NCBI GenBank assembly: GCA_945862295.1
Contig: CAMAXT010000021.1
Location: 1 to 35,308 of the forward strand
Origin: Pseudobacteriovorax antillogorgiicola
Lineage (GTDB): Bacteria > Bdellovibrionota_B > Oligoflexia > Oligoflexales > CAIYRB01
Direction: 5' to 3'
Length of the DNA stretch: 35,308 nt
Below, in pieces: positions 8,436 through 15,922 of the stretch. A program made the translations under genes and the position numbers. Each line of letters begins with the position of its first letter. The stretch's first letter is position 1. The notes beneath the pieces were generated by a model. That model had not been told where the DNA came from. It searched no databases and worked only from the letters and a program-made list of their open reading frames with translations.

Positions 8436-9506
8436 TTGGCTGATACAGTGATGCAAAAATTAATCGCGCAAAAACGGGTGATCGTTGTCCTGGGCGCTGG
8501 AGGCGTTGGTAAAACATCGACTGCTATAGCGCTTGCATTAAGAGGGGCGGAATCGGGAAAAAAAGTCGCACTCCTATCGATCGATCCCGCGAAAAGGCTC
8601 GCTGCCGCCATGGGCTTGGAACTTTCCGGCAAACTCTCCCAAGTTCTTATTGATAAATCTTACGGTTTCAAGGGCTATCTCGACGCAACGATGCTGGATC
8701 AAAAAGAAGTCTTCGACTCGATGGTAATCAAGCATGCCCCGTCTAGAAAGATAGCCGACCGCATTCTTGTGCACCCAGTCTATAAAGCAGCGTCGACCAA
8801 CCTCTCTGGTCCTCTAGAGTACATGGCCTTAGCGAAACTCCAGGAAATCGTCGAAAATGAGTCCTATGACCTCATTGTGTTAGACACGCCACCTGATACT
8901 CACGCGCTAGATTTCTTAGCTCGCCCGAATGTATTGGCGGGCTTTATGGAAAATAAAGTCATGTCGTGGATGATTAAACCGTTTCAGCTTGCCGGTAAAT
9001 TCGGACTTGGCCGCTTACTGAATGCTGGCGAAAAGATGATGGGCGGCATAGCCAAGATTACCGGTGTGGCATCGCTGCATGCTTTTGCAGATTTTCTTGT
9101 TCTGATGCAAGAAGTCATAGAAGGTTTTCACCGTTCTGGCGAGAAAGTCGTTGCGACCCTCAAAGACCGAAAGACTGGCTTCGTTATGGTTTCAGTCCCA
9201 CTAGAGAATGCATGCCGCTCTACGTCGTTCATCGCTGATCAATTGTCACAACTTGGATACAGCTGTGATGGATTGATACTAAACCGCTGCCTGCCAACAG
9301 CAGTAGTGAATGCCGCAGCTGAATCGAAAGTTCCTTCGGTCAAAGAATTTGTTCAAGAGCGCGCCTCCAACCAAACTGCTTTGGCTACAGGGCTTGCGGG
9401 AGATTTGCAAAAAAGATTTCCATCTCTCGTTGTGCAAAAGATGGAAGAATTTCAAAGTGATCTTGGCAGTGTCGACGGTATGATTAACTTCTCTCGCAGC
9501 TTCTAA
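8436..9506 (+). CDS. ArsA/Get3-like ATPase, second of a pair
   Basis: This 356-aa P-loop ATPase of the ArsA/Get3 family has a deviant Walker A LGAGGVGKTSTAIALA at the N-terminus, a switch-I-like strand ALLSIDPAKRLAAAMG, and DLIVLDTPPDTHALDFLARP, the switch-II motif in its near-canonical form. It preserves the family motifs better than its partner. A hydrophobic, Met- and Gly-rich middle part (about 165-225) corresponds in position to the client- or metal-binding helical subdomain. The TTG start has GGGAAG upstream; an ATG five codons later is possible. It forms an apparent operon with tatA and the first ATPase. A role in handling membrane-protein clients is inference from the family and context. 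Confidence 0.87.
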   Translation: MADTVMQKLIAQKRVIVVLGAGGVGKTSTAIALALRGAESGKKVALLSIDPAKRLAAAMGLELSGKLSQVLIDKSYGFKGYLDATMLDQKEVFDSMVIKHAPSRKIADRILVHPVYKAASTNLSGPLEYMALAKLQEIVENESYDLIVLDTPPDTHALDFLARPNVLAGFMENKVMSWMIKPFQLAGKFGLGRLLNAGEKMMGGIAKITGVASLHAFADFLVLMQEVIEGFHRSGEKVVATLKDRKTGFVMVSVPLENACRSTSFIADQLSQLGYSCDGLILNRCLPTAVVNAAAESKVPSVKEFVQERASNQTALATGLAGDLQKRFPSLVVQKMEEFQSDLGSVDGMINFSRSF

Positions 9507-9508
9507 AC

Positions 9509-9535
9509 AGGGTGCCCTAAAAAAGGTGCCACCCT
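9509..9535. other. Weak hairpin between convergent genes
   Basis: AGGGTG (9509-9514) can pair with CACCCT (9530-9535) across 15 bases just after the second ATPase stop and before the end of the convergent minus-strand gene. There is no T tract, so a terminator role is doubtful. Confidence 0.25.
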
Positions 9536-9548
9536 ACCTAGTTTCAAG

Positions 9549-9917
9549 TTACTTCGTATTTCTCTTATCCGCCTCTGCTTCGCAGGTGCTTTTGTCGGTT
9601 ATGCCGTAGTTTTTGATCATGGTTTCGTCTTTGCGGCCTAAGTCATTCGTCGTTGTGCGAATGAGTGCGTAGGATTTTAGATTTGCTACTTCTTGATTTG
9701 GATGCATGGCGTATCGGCAAATAAATTGGTGCTCAGTATTGATGTTTACCTGGCCGTTATTGGGTTGAGCGCACTGCTCTGGTGTTGGTAGTGAGGCGCA
9801 GACTTCGGTTGTGCCAACAATAATGCATTGACCTGGGCGAACCATAACGCTTGCTAAGGCGTTGCCTGAAGAAAGTAAGAAGACCAGACTTAAGAACATT
9901 GTGTTTAGACGTAACAT
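9549..9917 (-). CDS. Small secreted cysteine-containing protein, unknown function
   Basis: I do not recognise this 122-aa protein. It begins with a clear Sec signal peptide (hydrophobic core FLSLVFLLSSG, likely cut after NALA). The mature part of about 100 aa has five cysteines (in PGQC, EVC, EQC, FIC, STC), which suggests a disulfide-stabilised periplasmic or secreted protein. An excellent ribosome binding site, AAGGAGG, precedes the ATG by six nt, so it is probably well expressed. It stands alone, convergent with the ATPase genes and divergent from the mla cluster. Confidence 0.75.
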   Translation of the reverse strand: MLRLNTMFLSLVFLLSSGNALASVMVRPGQCIIVGTTEVCASLPTPEQCAQPNNGQVNINTEHQFICRYAMHPNQEVANLKSYALIRTTTNDLGRKDETMIKNYGITDKSTCEAEADKRNTK

Positions 9918-10262
9918 TGAAACCTCCTTTGGTGACTCCTCATGAATATCACCCTCGTTCTACTTTTTGCACATATATTTTCTTTTACCGAACAAGCAAG
10001 TGACACGGCTAATTGTGTACTTCTGTATACATGTGTTTCGCAGCGGAGCGTCAAAAGCCTGACGATTGATCAAAAAAGTGGCGTCCGTAGCTTTTGCTAG
10101 GAAACAATTGCCTAAGGTGTTCGGCAGTTCCAGTATTTTCCTCTATAATAGTGATATACCACTCCCTGTATCTAACGTTTTTAATTTCTTTCTTTCTTTC
10201 TTTTGTTGTTTGAGGCGTAGCTCGATCGTTGTGGAAGTCCAGCTATAAACAACGGAGTCATC
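9918..10262. promoter_or_regulatory. 345-nt divergent intergenic region, promoters and a TTTC repeat
   Basis: No convincing gene is present; a 60-codon TTG-start frame at 10066-10248 lacks a ribosome binding site and resembles nothing. A perfect -10-like TATAAT at 10144-10149 points toward the mla genes, without a good -35. A (TTTC)4 tract with a trailing T run lies at 10185-10204. TGTATACA near 10024 is a short palindrome. Promoters for both flanking genes should lie here. Confidence 0.45.
10185..10204 (+). repeat. TTTC tetranucleotide repeat in the mla leader
   Basis: Four TTTC units and a final TTTT lie between the putative -10 at 10144 and the mlaE start at 10263. Tetranucleotide tracts can change length by slippage. 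Four units is short, so variation is possible but not likely. Confidence 0.6.
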
Positions 10263-11075
10263 TTGTCGGAATCTGTTTTACAAATTCCTCAGAAAATTGT
10301 GACAACAGGCATTTCTCTGTTTGGGAGATGGTTGGTTCGTTTCTATGGCGAGATGAGAGTTTTTTTCAGCTTTCTTAGAGAAGTTTTTCATTGGATGTTC
10401 CGTCGTCCGTTTCGGATCAATCTGATCTTTCAACAACTAGAATTCGTCGGTAACCAATCACTCAATATTATTCTTATTTCGGGCCTCGCCGTTGGAGCGG
10501 TGTTTGGCCTGCAGATTGGCGCAGTGTTTCAGGTGTTTAGAGCTGAAAGCTTAATGGGCGCAGCGACTGCGAAAGCTCTTTGTCAGGAACTCGCGCCACT
10601 GGTTACGGCGATTCTTTTAACGGGACGAGCCGGATCTTCGATGACTGCAGAAATCTCGACAATGAAAGTCAACGAGCAGGTGGATGCCATGGAAGCAATG
10701 GCTGTTGATCCAATAAGTTATCTAGTAGTGCCGCGCTTCATCGCCGCCATTCTTATTATCCCGCTCTTGTGTGCTGTTTTTATTTTTGTTGGTGTACTTG
10801 GCGCATACATTGCTGGTGTCTTTCTCTTTAATATCGATCAGGGACTCTTTGTGGAGAAAATGACGTTGATTGTTGCGCCAAAGGACATCTGGCGCGGAAT
10901 AATTAAATCGTTTGTCTTCAGTGGCATCATGGCCTCGATTGCTTGTAAATACGGCCTCAATGCTAAAGGCGGTGCAAAAGGTGTTGGCATCGCCACAACC
11001 AACTCAGTGGTTGTAACACTTCTATCGATTCTTTTTGTCGACGTTATTATCACTTACTTTCAGATAGTCTGGTGA
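10263..11075 (+). CDS. mlaE: MlaE-family ABC transporter permease
   Basis: This is the inner-membrane permease of an MCE-type phospholipid transporter (270 aa). The family core is clear: ELAPLVTAILLTGRAGSSMTAEIST, then VNEQVDAMEAMAVDP and LVVPRFIAA, with about five hydrophobic segments. An N-terminal interface helix (about 25-60) rich in Arg and Phe precedes them. It should assemble with the ATPase and MCE protein encoded next to it, moving lipids between inner membrane and periplasm. The TTG start has CGGAG five nt upstream. The ATPase gene starts nine nt after the stop. Gene order here is E-F-D, whereas E. coli has F-E-D; no mlaB, mlaC or mlaA is nearby. Confidence 0.92.
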   Translation: MSESVLQIPQKIVTTGISLFGRWLVRFYGEMRVFFSFLREVFHWMFRRPFRINLIFQQLEFVGNQSLNIILISGLAVGAVFGLQIGAVFQVFRAESLMGAATAKALCQELAPLVTAILLTGRAGSSMTAEISTMKVNEQVDAMEAMAVDPISYLVVPRFIAAILIIPLLCAVFIFVGVLGAYIAGVFLFNIDQGLFVEKMTLIVAPKDIWRGIIKSFVFSGIMASIACKYGLNAKGGAKGVGIATTNSVVVTLLSILFVDVIITYFQIVW

Positions 11076-11084
11076 GTACTTGTC

Positions 11085-11834
11085 ATGATTAAGTTTAGCG
11101 GAGTCACAAAAACTTTCGGTACCCACACGGTGCTTGATAATTTAAATTTGGTCATTCCAAAGGGACAAGTGACGTTCATTATCGGAAAATCTGGTGAAGG
11201 AAAGTCAGTAACCATCAAGCATATTATGGGACTACTGAAACCAGACGCAGGGCGCATCGTTGTTGACGGTGAAGACATCACGGATTTTGATATCGAGCAA
11301 CTGCGCAAATATCGTCGGAAATTCGGCATGCTTTTTCAACATGCAGCACTTTTTGACAGTTTAACCGTTGGTGAGAATGTCATCTTTCCACTGCGAGAGC
11401 ATACCAAGATGCCGTTGCCCGAGATGTTAAAGCGGGTAGAGGAAGTTTTGGTTCAGGTTGGGTTGCCAAATATTCAGCATAAGTTTTCGACTGAGTTATC
11501 GACTGGCGAAAAAAAGCGCGTCGGGCTCGCCAGGGCACTGGTCGCTCGGCCGGTCGTTATTCTTTACGATGAGCCAACTACCGGCATGGACCCTTTGGTT
11601 TCTGAGATGATTGACGAACTAATCGTGCAATTAAGCAAAGAAGAAAAAGAAATGACTTCAGTCGTTATTTCTCATGACTTAAAGGCAGCGATGGCAACAG
11701 CGGAAAATATTATTTTCCTCTATAAGGGTCGGATTGCATTGACCGGAACGCCTGCTGATTTCAAAACGTCAAAGGACCCGGTCGTTCGGCAGTTTTTCGC
11801 GGGCAAGGTCGAAGGTCCGATGGAATTTCTCTAA
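11085..11834 (+). CDS. mlaF: MlaF-family ABC transporter ATP-binding protein
   Basis: This is the cytoplasmic ATPase subunit of the MCE transporter (249 aa). Walker A is GKSGEGKS (34-41), the signature is LSTGEKKRVGLARA, and Walker B is VVILYDEPTTGMDP, followed by the SHD switch histidine. The glutamate in the Walker A and the KKR after the signature are typical of the Mla/Ttg2A group; LSTGE in place of LSGGQ/M is a mild variation. The start ATG lies nine nt after the permease stop with GGTGAG overlapping the end of that gene. It powers lipid movement through MlaE and the MCE protein. Confidence 0.93.
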   Translation: MIKFSGVTKTFGTHTVLDNLNLVIPKGQVTFIIGKSGEGKSVTIKHIMGLLKPDAGRIVVDGEDITDFDIEQLRKYRRKFGMLFQHAALFDSLTVGENVIFPLREHTKMPLPEMLKRVEEVLVQVGLPNIQHKFSTELSTGEKKRVGLARALVARPVVILYDEPTTGMDPLVSEMIDELIVQLSKEEKEMTSVVISHDLKAAMATAENIIFLYKGRIALTGTPADFKTSKDPVVRQFFAGKVEGPMEFL

Positions 11835-11838
11835 GTTG

Positions 11839-11870
11839 GCGTGCAGCTTGCACCAGATGTGCTTGCACGC
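11839..11870. other. Interrupted hairpin between mlaF and the MCE gene
   Basis: GCGTGCA (11839-11845) pairs with TGCACGC (11864-11870), and inside it GCAC pairs with GTGC around CAGAT. No T run follows, so it is more likely an mRNA processing or stability element within the operon than a terminator. Confidence 0.4.
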
Positions 11871-11942
11871 TGATTAAAGATATGGCGCAACATACCGATA
11901 AGTTACGGTAGTTGTAAGGAAAATTCTCCGTCAGGTGGTGAC

Positions 11943-13430
11943 ATGCTGAAGTCATTCGGTACAGAATTCAAAGTCGGACTCTTTGCGTTGGTTGCAATCG
12001 CGACGCTGGGGTACATGTTCTTCGTACTTAGTCCCTCTGCTTTCGAAAATAGAGAGTATGGGATCTATTACACTGGACTAAAAAATGCTGCCGGCATCGT
12101 CAGTAAGACACACGTTAAAACGAGTGGTGTCAGCATCGGTAAAGTGAAGAGCGTTGTCTTAGACAGCAACTTGACGAAAGTCACTCTCGAGATCGATAAA
12201 GAAGTTCCGATCCCGGTCGGTTCAAAAATTGAGATTCGTAGTGTCGGTTTGCTTGGCGATGTCCATATTGAAGTTGTGCGTCCCGCTGATATGGGGAAGT
12301 TGATCGAACAAGGTGGTTTTATCCCCCAATCTGACGATTCCTTAGATATGCAAACCCTCGTTGCTCTAGTCGGCGATATCGCTCGTGACGTCAAAAAAGT
12401 TACTAATTCTCTCGCCAATACTGTCGGAACAGAAGAAGGCGAAGAGTCGATCCGGAATATTGTGCAGAATATCGAGCGCGTTACTTCAGATTTGAAATCC
12501 ACAACAGGCACTCTTAAAAATGTTATTGGTGACCGCGAAGAAGATCTGCACGACGTCATCACTAACGTCAAAGCTGGCGTCCGCGATCTAAGAGAATTTT
12601 CAGCCGGCTTAAAGGATGTTCTCGATAAAGACAACCGAGACAAGATCGACCGTATCCTAGCATCCTTTGATGAATCGATGATCGATGTTAAAGGTGCAGC
12701 TAAAAATATCAATCTCGTGTCTGAGAAGATTGAAAAAGGTGAGGGCACCATCGGTCGCTTGATCAATGATGATGCTGCCCTGATTGAGATTGAAGGCGCG
12801 ATTAAAGACATCAGACAGGTGCTGGCTCCAGCTACGAAGTTGACCGTTGGAGTCGACTATCATGCTGAAGTGCGCCGGGATGAGTCGTCTCAACATTTCT
12901 TTAATATGGTGTTTCGTACTCGCCCTGATCGCTATTACCTCATAGGTATGACCGATACGACCTATGATGATGTCGAGACTCGTACCGTTACTGAAAGCAC
13001 TCCTGGCGATGATGATGAACCAGCCTCTACAACGGTTACTGAGCGAGTGAAAACAGAGAAAGCACTTAAATTCAACCTCCAGGTGGCAAAGCGCTGGTAT
13101 AACTTCACAGCCAGAGTCGGTCTATTTGAAACCTCTGGCGGCTTTGCCGGTGACTATTATCTCTTCCGCGACCGTTTGCGTTTCACGTTCGAAGCGTTTG
13201 ATTTCGATACGCGTGATAAGACCGTTCGTCGCAGTGCTCACTTGAAGACCTATGCCAGCGTGCTGTTCTACAATCACGTGTATATCTTGGGTGGTATCGA
13301 TGATCCAACGAGAACAGATCCAGAGACAGGCAAGGCCAACAAAGAAGTTAACTACTTCGTTGGTGCCGGCTTAACATTCAATGACCAAGACTTGAAGGCT
13401 ATCTTTGGAACAGCTGCGTTAGCGCGGTAA
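11943..13430 (+). CDS. mlaD: MCE (MlaD-like) protein with probable C-terminal beta-barrel domain
   Basis: This 495-aa substrate-binding component has an N-terminal membrane anchor (about 10-30) and an MCE domain (about 38-118) with GLKNAAGIVSKTHVKTSGVS and GSKIEIRSVGLLGDVHIEV. A helical, coiled-coil-like stretch follows (about 130-290). The last 200 residues alternate polar and aromatic residues in beta-strand fashion (YYLIGMTD, FNLQVAKRWYNFTARVGLFE, LRFTFEAFDFD, NYFVGAGLTF), as in outer-membrane barrels. MlaD of E. coli is about 180 aa and lacks such a tail. The layout suggests that one protein spans from inner to outer membrane. The barrel assignment is inference from residue patterns. The ATG has AGGTGG upstream. 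It ends nine nt before a convergent gene. Confidence 0.87.
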   Translation: MLKSFGTEFKVGLFALVAIATLGYMFFVLSPSAFENREYGIYYTGLKNAAGIVSKTHVKTSGVSIGKVKSVVLDSNLTKVTLEIDKEVPIPVGSKIEIRSVGLLGDVHIEVVRPADMGKLIEQGGFIPQSDDSLDMQTLVALVGDIARDVKKVTNSLANTVGTEEGEESIRNIVQNIERVTSDLKSTTGTLKNVIGDREEDLHDVITNVKAGVRDLREFSAGLKDVLDKDNRDKIDRILASFDESMIDVKGAAKNINLVSEKIEKGEGTIGRLINDDAALIEIEGAIKDIRQVLAPATKLTVGVDYHAEVRRDESSQHFFNMVFRTRPDRYYLIGMTDTTYDDVETRTVTESTPGDDDEPASTTVTERVKTEKALKFNLQVAKRWYNFTARVGLFETSGGFAGDYYLFRDRLRFTFEAFDFDTRDKTVRRSAHLKTYASVLFYNHVYILGGIDDPTRTDPETGKANKEVNYFVGAGLTFNDQDLKAIFGTAALAR

Positions 13431-13439
13431 TTTGGCTAT

Positions 13440-14609
13440 CTATTTCTTAATACAGCTCTGGTAGCGGCGGTCGACACTCTTAGCAAACCAAGCTGTTGTC
13501 CTGCTACCAGTTAACTTAGGTGAACTCAATTGAACCGTGGGTATGACAGCATACGACGGTTTTTTACTTTTATGCTCTTCCCAGGTTTCACGGACTTTTT
13601 CCCACATCTTAGTCTCTTCGAAATCTTCAGTCTTTTCTCGACCAGCAGCCATTCGTGCTTCGTGCTCTGAAAGATCATTGTCATTTGCAAAAGCGAGCAT
13701 GGCCTTTAGACTATTTGTATCGACGCCATTTGGCCGCTCGTTGGAACGGTAAGCTAATAAATCACCATCAAGAACTAACTTTTGCTTTGTGAGATCGGTC
13801 AGCATGCTTTGAAATGCTGCGTTTCTTGAGGCGTAAACTCCGACATTGTAGTCGGCAAACCGGTAGATCTGCTTGTCGTAGGAGGCTTCATAGTGAAACA
13901 GGCGAGAGGTACCTGCTTCAATGCCACCAGCCCTGGTGTAGAGTTTTTCCCGCAACTCTTCGCTGCTGAGATCTTTGAACACTTCTAATGTTTCTGCAAA
14001 AGAAATCTTTACCTGCATCGATCCTGCAGTTGTCACTGGATTCCAGTCGTCAAAGCCGCCTTTTCCTAACAGCCTTGAAAGTGCGGAAGATACGAAATAG
14101 GTTCCCGGTGCCTTATTGCGGTAAGCCGCAGCAATGTCGCGATAAAGTTTATCGAGATCTTTTTCGGTGCGCAGTTGTTCGATTCTCTTTGAAAATGGTA
14201 CATCGCTACCGGGTGCTTTGCCAGTAAGGAGGGCTGCCAGTGCCGCCTCAGCGAGAGGGCCGAGTTTTTGTAATTTTTCAAGTAAGCCTGCTCTGACAAT
14301 ATTGGGCAGATTGCGAACCGCAGGGTCGACCTGAAACCCCGACTCTTGCTCAATAACGGCGATGACAGCGCAGACGCGTTCTTTTGTTGGTTTCCGTTCA
14401 GCCGTTACAAGTGCTGCAATAATATCTGTTGCCCAGCCAGAGCGGTCATTAACTTTTGCAGGAATTAGTCTTCTAGCTTGTTCGACACTGACACGGGGAA
14501 TTTTCGCTTCGGCATCCTCGTCTTTCTCCGACGTGATGCAGCTGCCGACTGCGATGAGCAACGGAATCAGTACCAGAAGCTTTGTTTGGTAAACGGAAAT
14601 TTTCACCAC
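13440..14609 (-). CDS. DUF1615-like lipoprotein with lysozyme-like motif
   Basis: The 389-aa product has a lipoprotein signal ending VGSC (Cys24). The mature part contains VIAVIEQESGFQVDPAVRNLP, which resembles the catalytic-Glu region of soluble lytic transglycosylase folds and is the hallmark I associate with DUF1615. Downstream TTAGSMQVKISFAE and YRFADYNVGVYASRNAAFQ fit the same family. A role in peptidoglycan cleavage is plausible but unproven. The start is GTG (two GTGs in tandem) without a clean ribosome binding site. The gene is convergent with the MCE gene and divergent from ilvE. Confidence 0.8.
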   Translation of the reverse strand: MVKISVYQTKLLVLIPLLIAVGSCITSEKDEDAEAKIPRVSVEQARRLIPAKVNDRSGWATDIIAALVTAERKPTKERVCAVIAVIEQESGFQVDPAVRNLPNIVRAGLLEKLQKLGPLAEAALAALLTGKAPGSDVPFSKRIEQLRTEKDLDKLYRDIAAAYRNKAPGTYFVSSALSRLLGKGGFDDWNPVTTAGSMQVKISFAETLEVFKDLSSEELREKLYTRAGGIEAGTSRLFHYEASYDKQIYRFADYNVGVYASRNAAFQSMLTDLTKQKLVLDGDLLAYRSNERPNGVDTNSLKAMLAFANDNDLSEHEARMAAGREKTEDFEETKMWEKVRETWEEHKSKKPSYAVIPTVQLSSPKLTGSRTTAWFAKSVDRRYQSCIKK

Positions 14610-14688
14610 CTAAAAAATCATTTGTACATGTCTATGTATCATATTTTCGCACACATTAAAATTCTTTGATATCAGGTGTTTATAACTT

Positions 14689-14716
14689 TTGATGAGGGAA
14701 CCATTTTAAATAGTAA
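14689..14716 (+). promoter_or_regulatory. Candidate promoter of ilvE
   Basis: TTGATG (14689-14694) and TAGTAA (14711-14716) are separated by 16 nt, a sigma-70-like arrangement 60 nt before the ilvE start. The match is moderate. I see no T-box or leader-peptide attenuator in the short leader. Confidence 0.3.
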
Positions 14717-14776
14717 CGGCACCTGGTAGACATAATTTCGCAAGAGATCAGCCGATGGACCGGGAGAGCTGCAGGA

Positions 14777-15790
14777 ATGACTAAGATTAACTGGGACACA
14801 CTTGGATTCGGTTACATTCAAACAGACTGCCATATTAGATACCAGTGGAAGAATGGTGTTTGGGATAAAGGTACTTTGGAAAAAGATCCTTATCTAAAAA
14901 TCCACGTAGCTGCAACAGGTCTCCATTACGGTCAATCAGGATTTGAGGGCTTAAAAGCTTTTCGCCATGAATCAGGTCAGATTCATATTTTCCGCCCAGA
15001 AGAAAATGCAAAAAGATTAGCACGGACTGCAGAACGGGTGATGATGGCCGAAGTGCCAGAAGCACTATTTTTGGATGCTGTCAAAAGAGTTGTTGAAGCA
15101 AATAGTGAATGGGTTCCCCCGTCATCTACCGGTGGATCGCTATATATCAGACCGCTGTTGTTTGGCAGTGGAGCCGAAGTTGGACTTAGTCCGGCAAAAG
15201 AATATACGTTTATCATTCTCGTGACACCTGTCGGTAACTACTATAAAGAAGGCGTTAAAGCGATCACTGCCTTTGTATCAGAAGAATACGACCGCGCGGC
15301 ACCACGCGGCACCGGGAATGTAAAAGTCGCTGGCAATTATGCTTCAAGTCTTTACCCAGGTCAGCAAGCGATAGATCGCGGCTTCCCAATTGTTCTCTAT
15401 TTAGATTCGGCAGAGCAAAAGTATATTGAAGAGTTCGGCACGTCGAATTTTATCGGCATCACAGCTGATCGTCGCTACGTCACACCATCATCTCAGGCTG
15501 TTCTCCCAAGTATCACTAATATGTCTTTAATGGCGATTGCTGAACACGAGGGTTATATAGTCGAGCGTCGCGTCGTGCCATTTACGGAAATTAGTTCATT
15601 TACTGAAGTCGGTGCTTGCGGGACTGCTGTTGTTATCTCTCCGATCAATAGAATCGTCCGCGGAGATAAGGTTTATACGATCTCAGATTCTTCCGGCTTT
15701 GGTCCGCATTTAGGAAAGCTGCATGACCACCTGAAAGCTGTTCAATCAGGTCGAATGACTGATCATTGGAAGTGGAATCTTCCTCTTTAA
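14777..15790 (+). CDS. ilvE: Branched-chain amino-acid aminotransferase
   Basis: This 337-aa PLP enzyme of fold type IV catalyses the last step of leucine, isoleucine and valine synthesis. Its length and motifs match the longer BCAT type (eukaryotic-like, class II). Visible motifs are GLHYGQSGFEGLKAFR near the N-terminus, the PLP lysine K183 in GNVKVAGNYA, EEFGTSNFIGI for cofactor and substrate contact, and GACGTAVVISPI near the end. GGGAGAG lies eight nt before the ATG. It stands alone on its strand. The shared hairpin downstream at 15854-15881 may end its transcript, although it lacks a T tract on this strand. Confidence 0.95.
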   Translation: MTKINWDTLGFGYIQTDCHIRYQWKNGVWDKGTLEKDPYLKIHVAATGLHYGQSGFEGLKAFRHESGQIHIFRPEENAKRLARTAERVMMAEVPEALFLDAVKRVVEANSEWVPPSSTGGSLYIRPLLFGSGAEVGLSPAKEYTFIILVTPVGNYYKEGVKAITAFVSEEYDRAAPRGTGNVKVAGNYASSLYPGQQAIDRGFPIVLYLDSAEQKYIEEFGTSNFIGITADRRYVTPSSQAVLPSITNMSLMAIAEHEGYIVERRVVPFTEISSFTEVGACGTAVVISPINRIVRGDKVYTISDSSGFGPHLGKLHDHLKAVQSGRMTDHWKWNLPL

Positions 15791-15853
15791 CTTAGCGCTT
15801 CAAAAGTTCATCTGACGTTCTCGGAATGCCTCAGTAGCGAGCAGACAAAAAAA

Positions 15854-15881
15854 TGGCCGACAGTTTTTATACTGTCGGCCA
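15854..15881 (-). terminator. Intrinsic terminator of the PsbP/DcrB-like gene
   Basis: TGGCCGACAGT and ACTGTCGGCCA form a perfect 11-bp stem with a six-base loop. Read on the minus strand, the stem is followed by seven T (plus-strand A run at 15847-15853), an intrinsic terminator about 40 nt past the minus-strand stop. On the plus strand it lacks the T run but may still help to end ilvE. Confidence 0.85.
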
Positions 15882-15898
15882 AGTTGCGTGATGATCCT

Positions 15899-15914
15899 CC
15901 CGCTTTTTAGCGGG
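15899..15914. other. Small GC-rich hairpin next to the terminator
   Basis: CCCGCT and AGCGGG pair around TTTT, between the minus-strand stop codon and the main terminator. It may stabilise the transcript end. Confidence 0.4.
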
Positions 15915-15922
15915 CAATCGAA

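Noticed and set aside
7487-9506. Arsenite efflux system (ArsA)
   Set aside because: No arsB, arsR, arsD or arsC nearby, no metal-binding Cys set seen, and the pair sits next to tatA.
10066-10248. 60-codon plus-strand frame before mlaE
   Set aside because: TTG start without ribosome binding site, Phe/Ser-rich translation caused by the T-rich tract, no recognisable features.
11839-11870. Terminator between mlaF and the MCE gene
   Set aside because: The hairpin is real but has no T tract, and the genes belong together functionally.
12068-12811. Long (247-codon) minus-strand frame inside the MCE gene
   Set aside because: Ser/Thr/Arg-rich antisense translation of a well-supported gene; no ribosome binding site or motif.
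14610-14776. T-box, leader-peptide attenuator or riboswitch upstream of ilvE
   Set aside because: The leader is short and I see no run of Leu/Ile/Val codons, no T-box sequence and no terminator/antiterminator pair.
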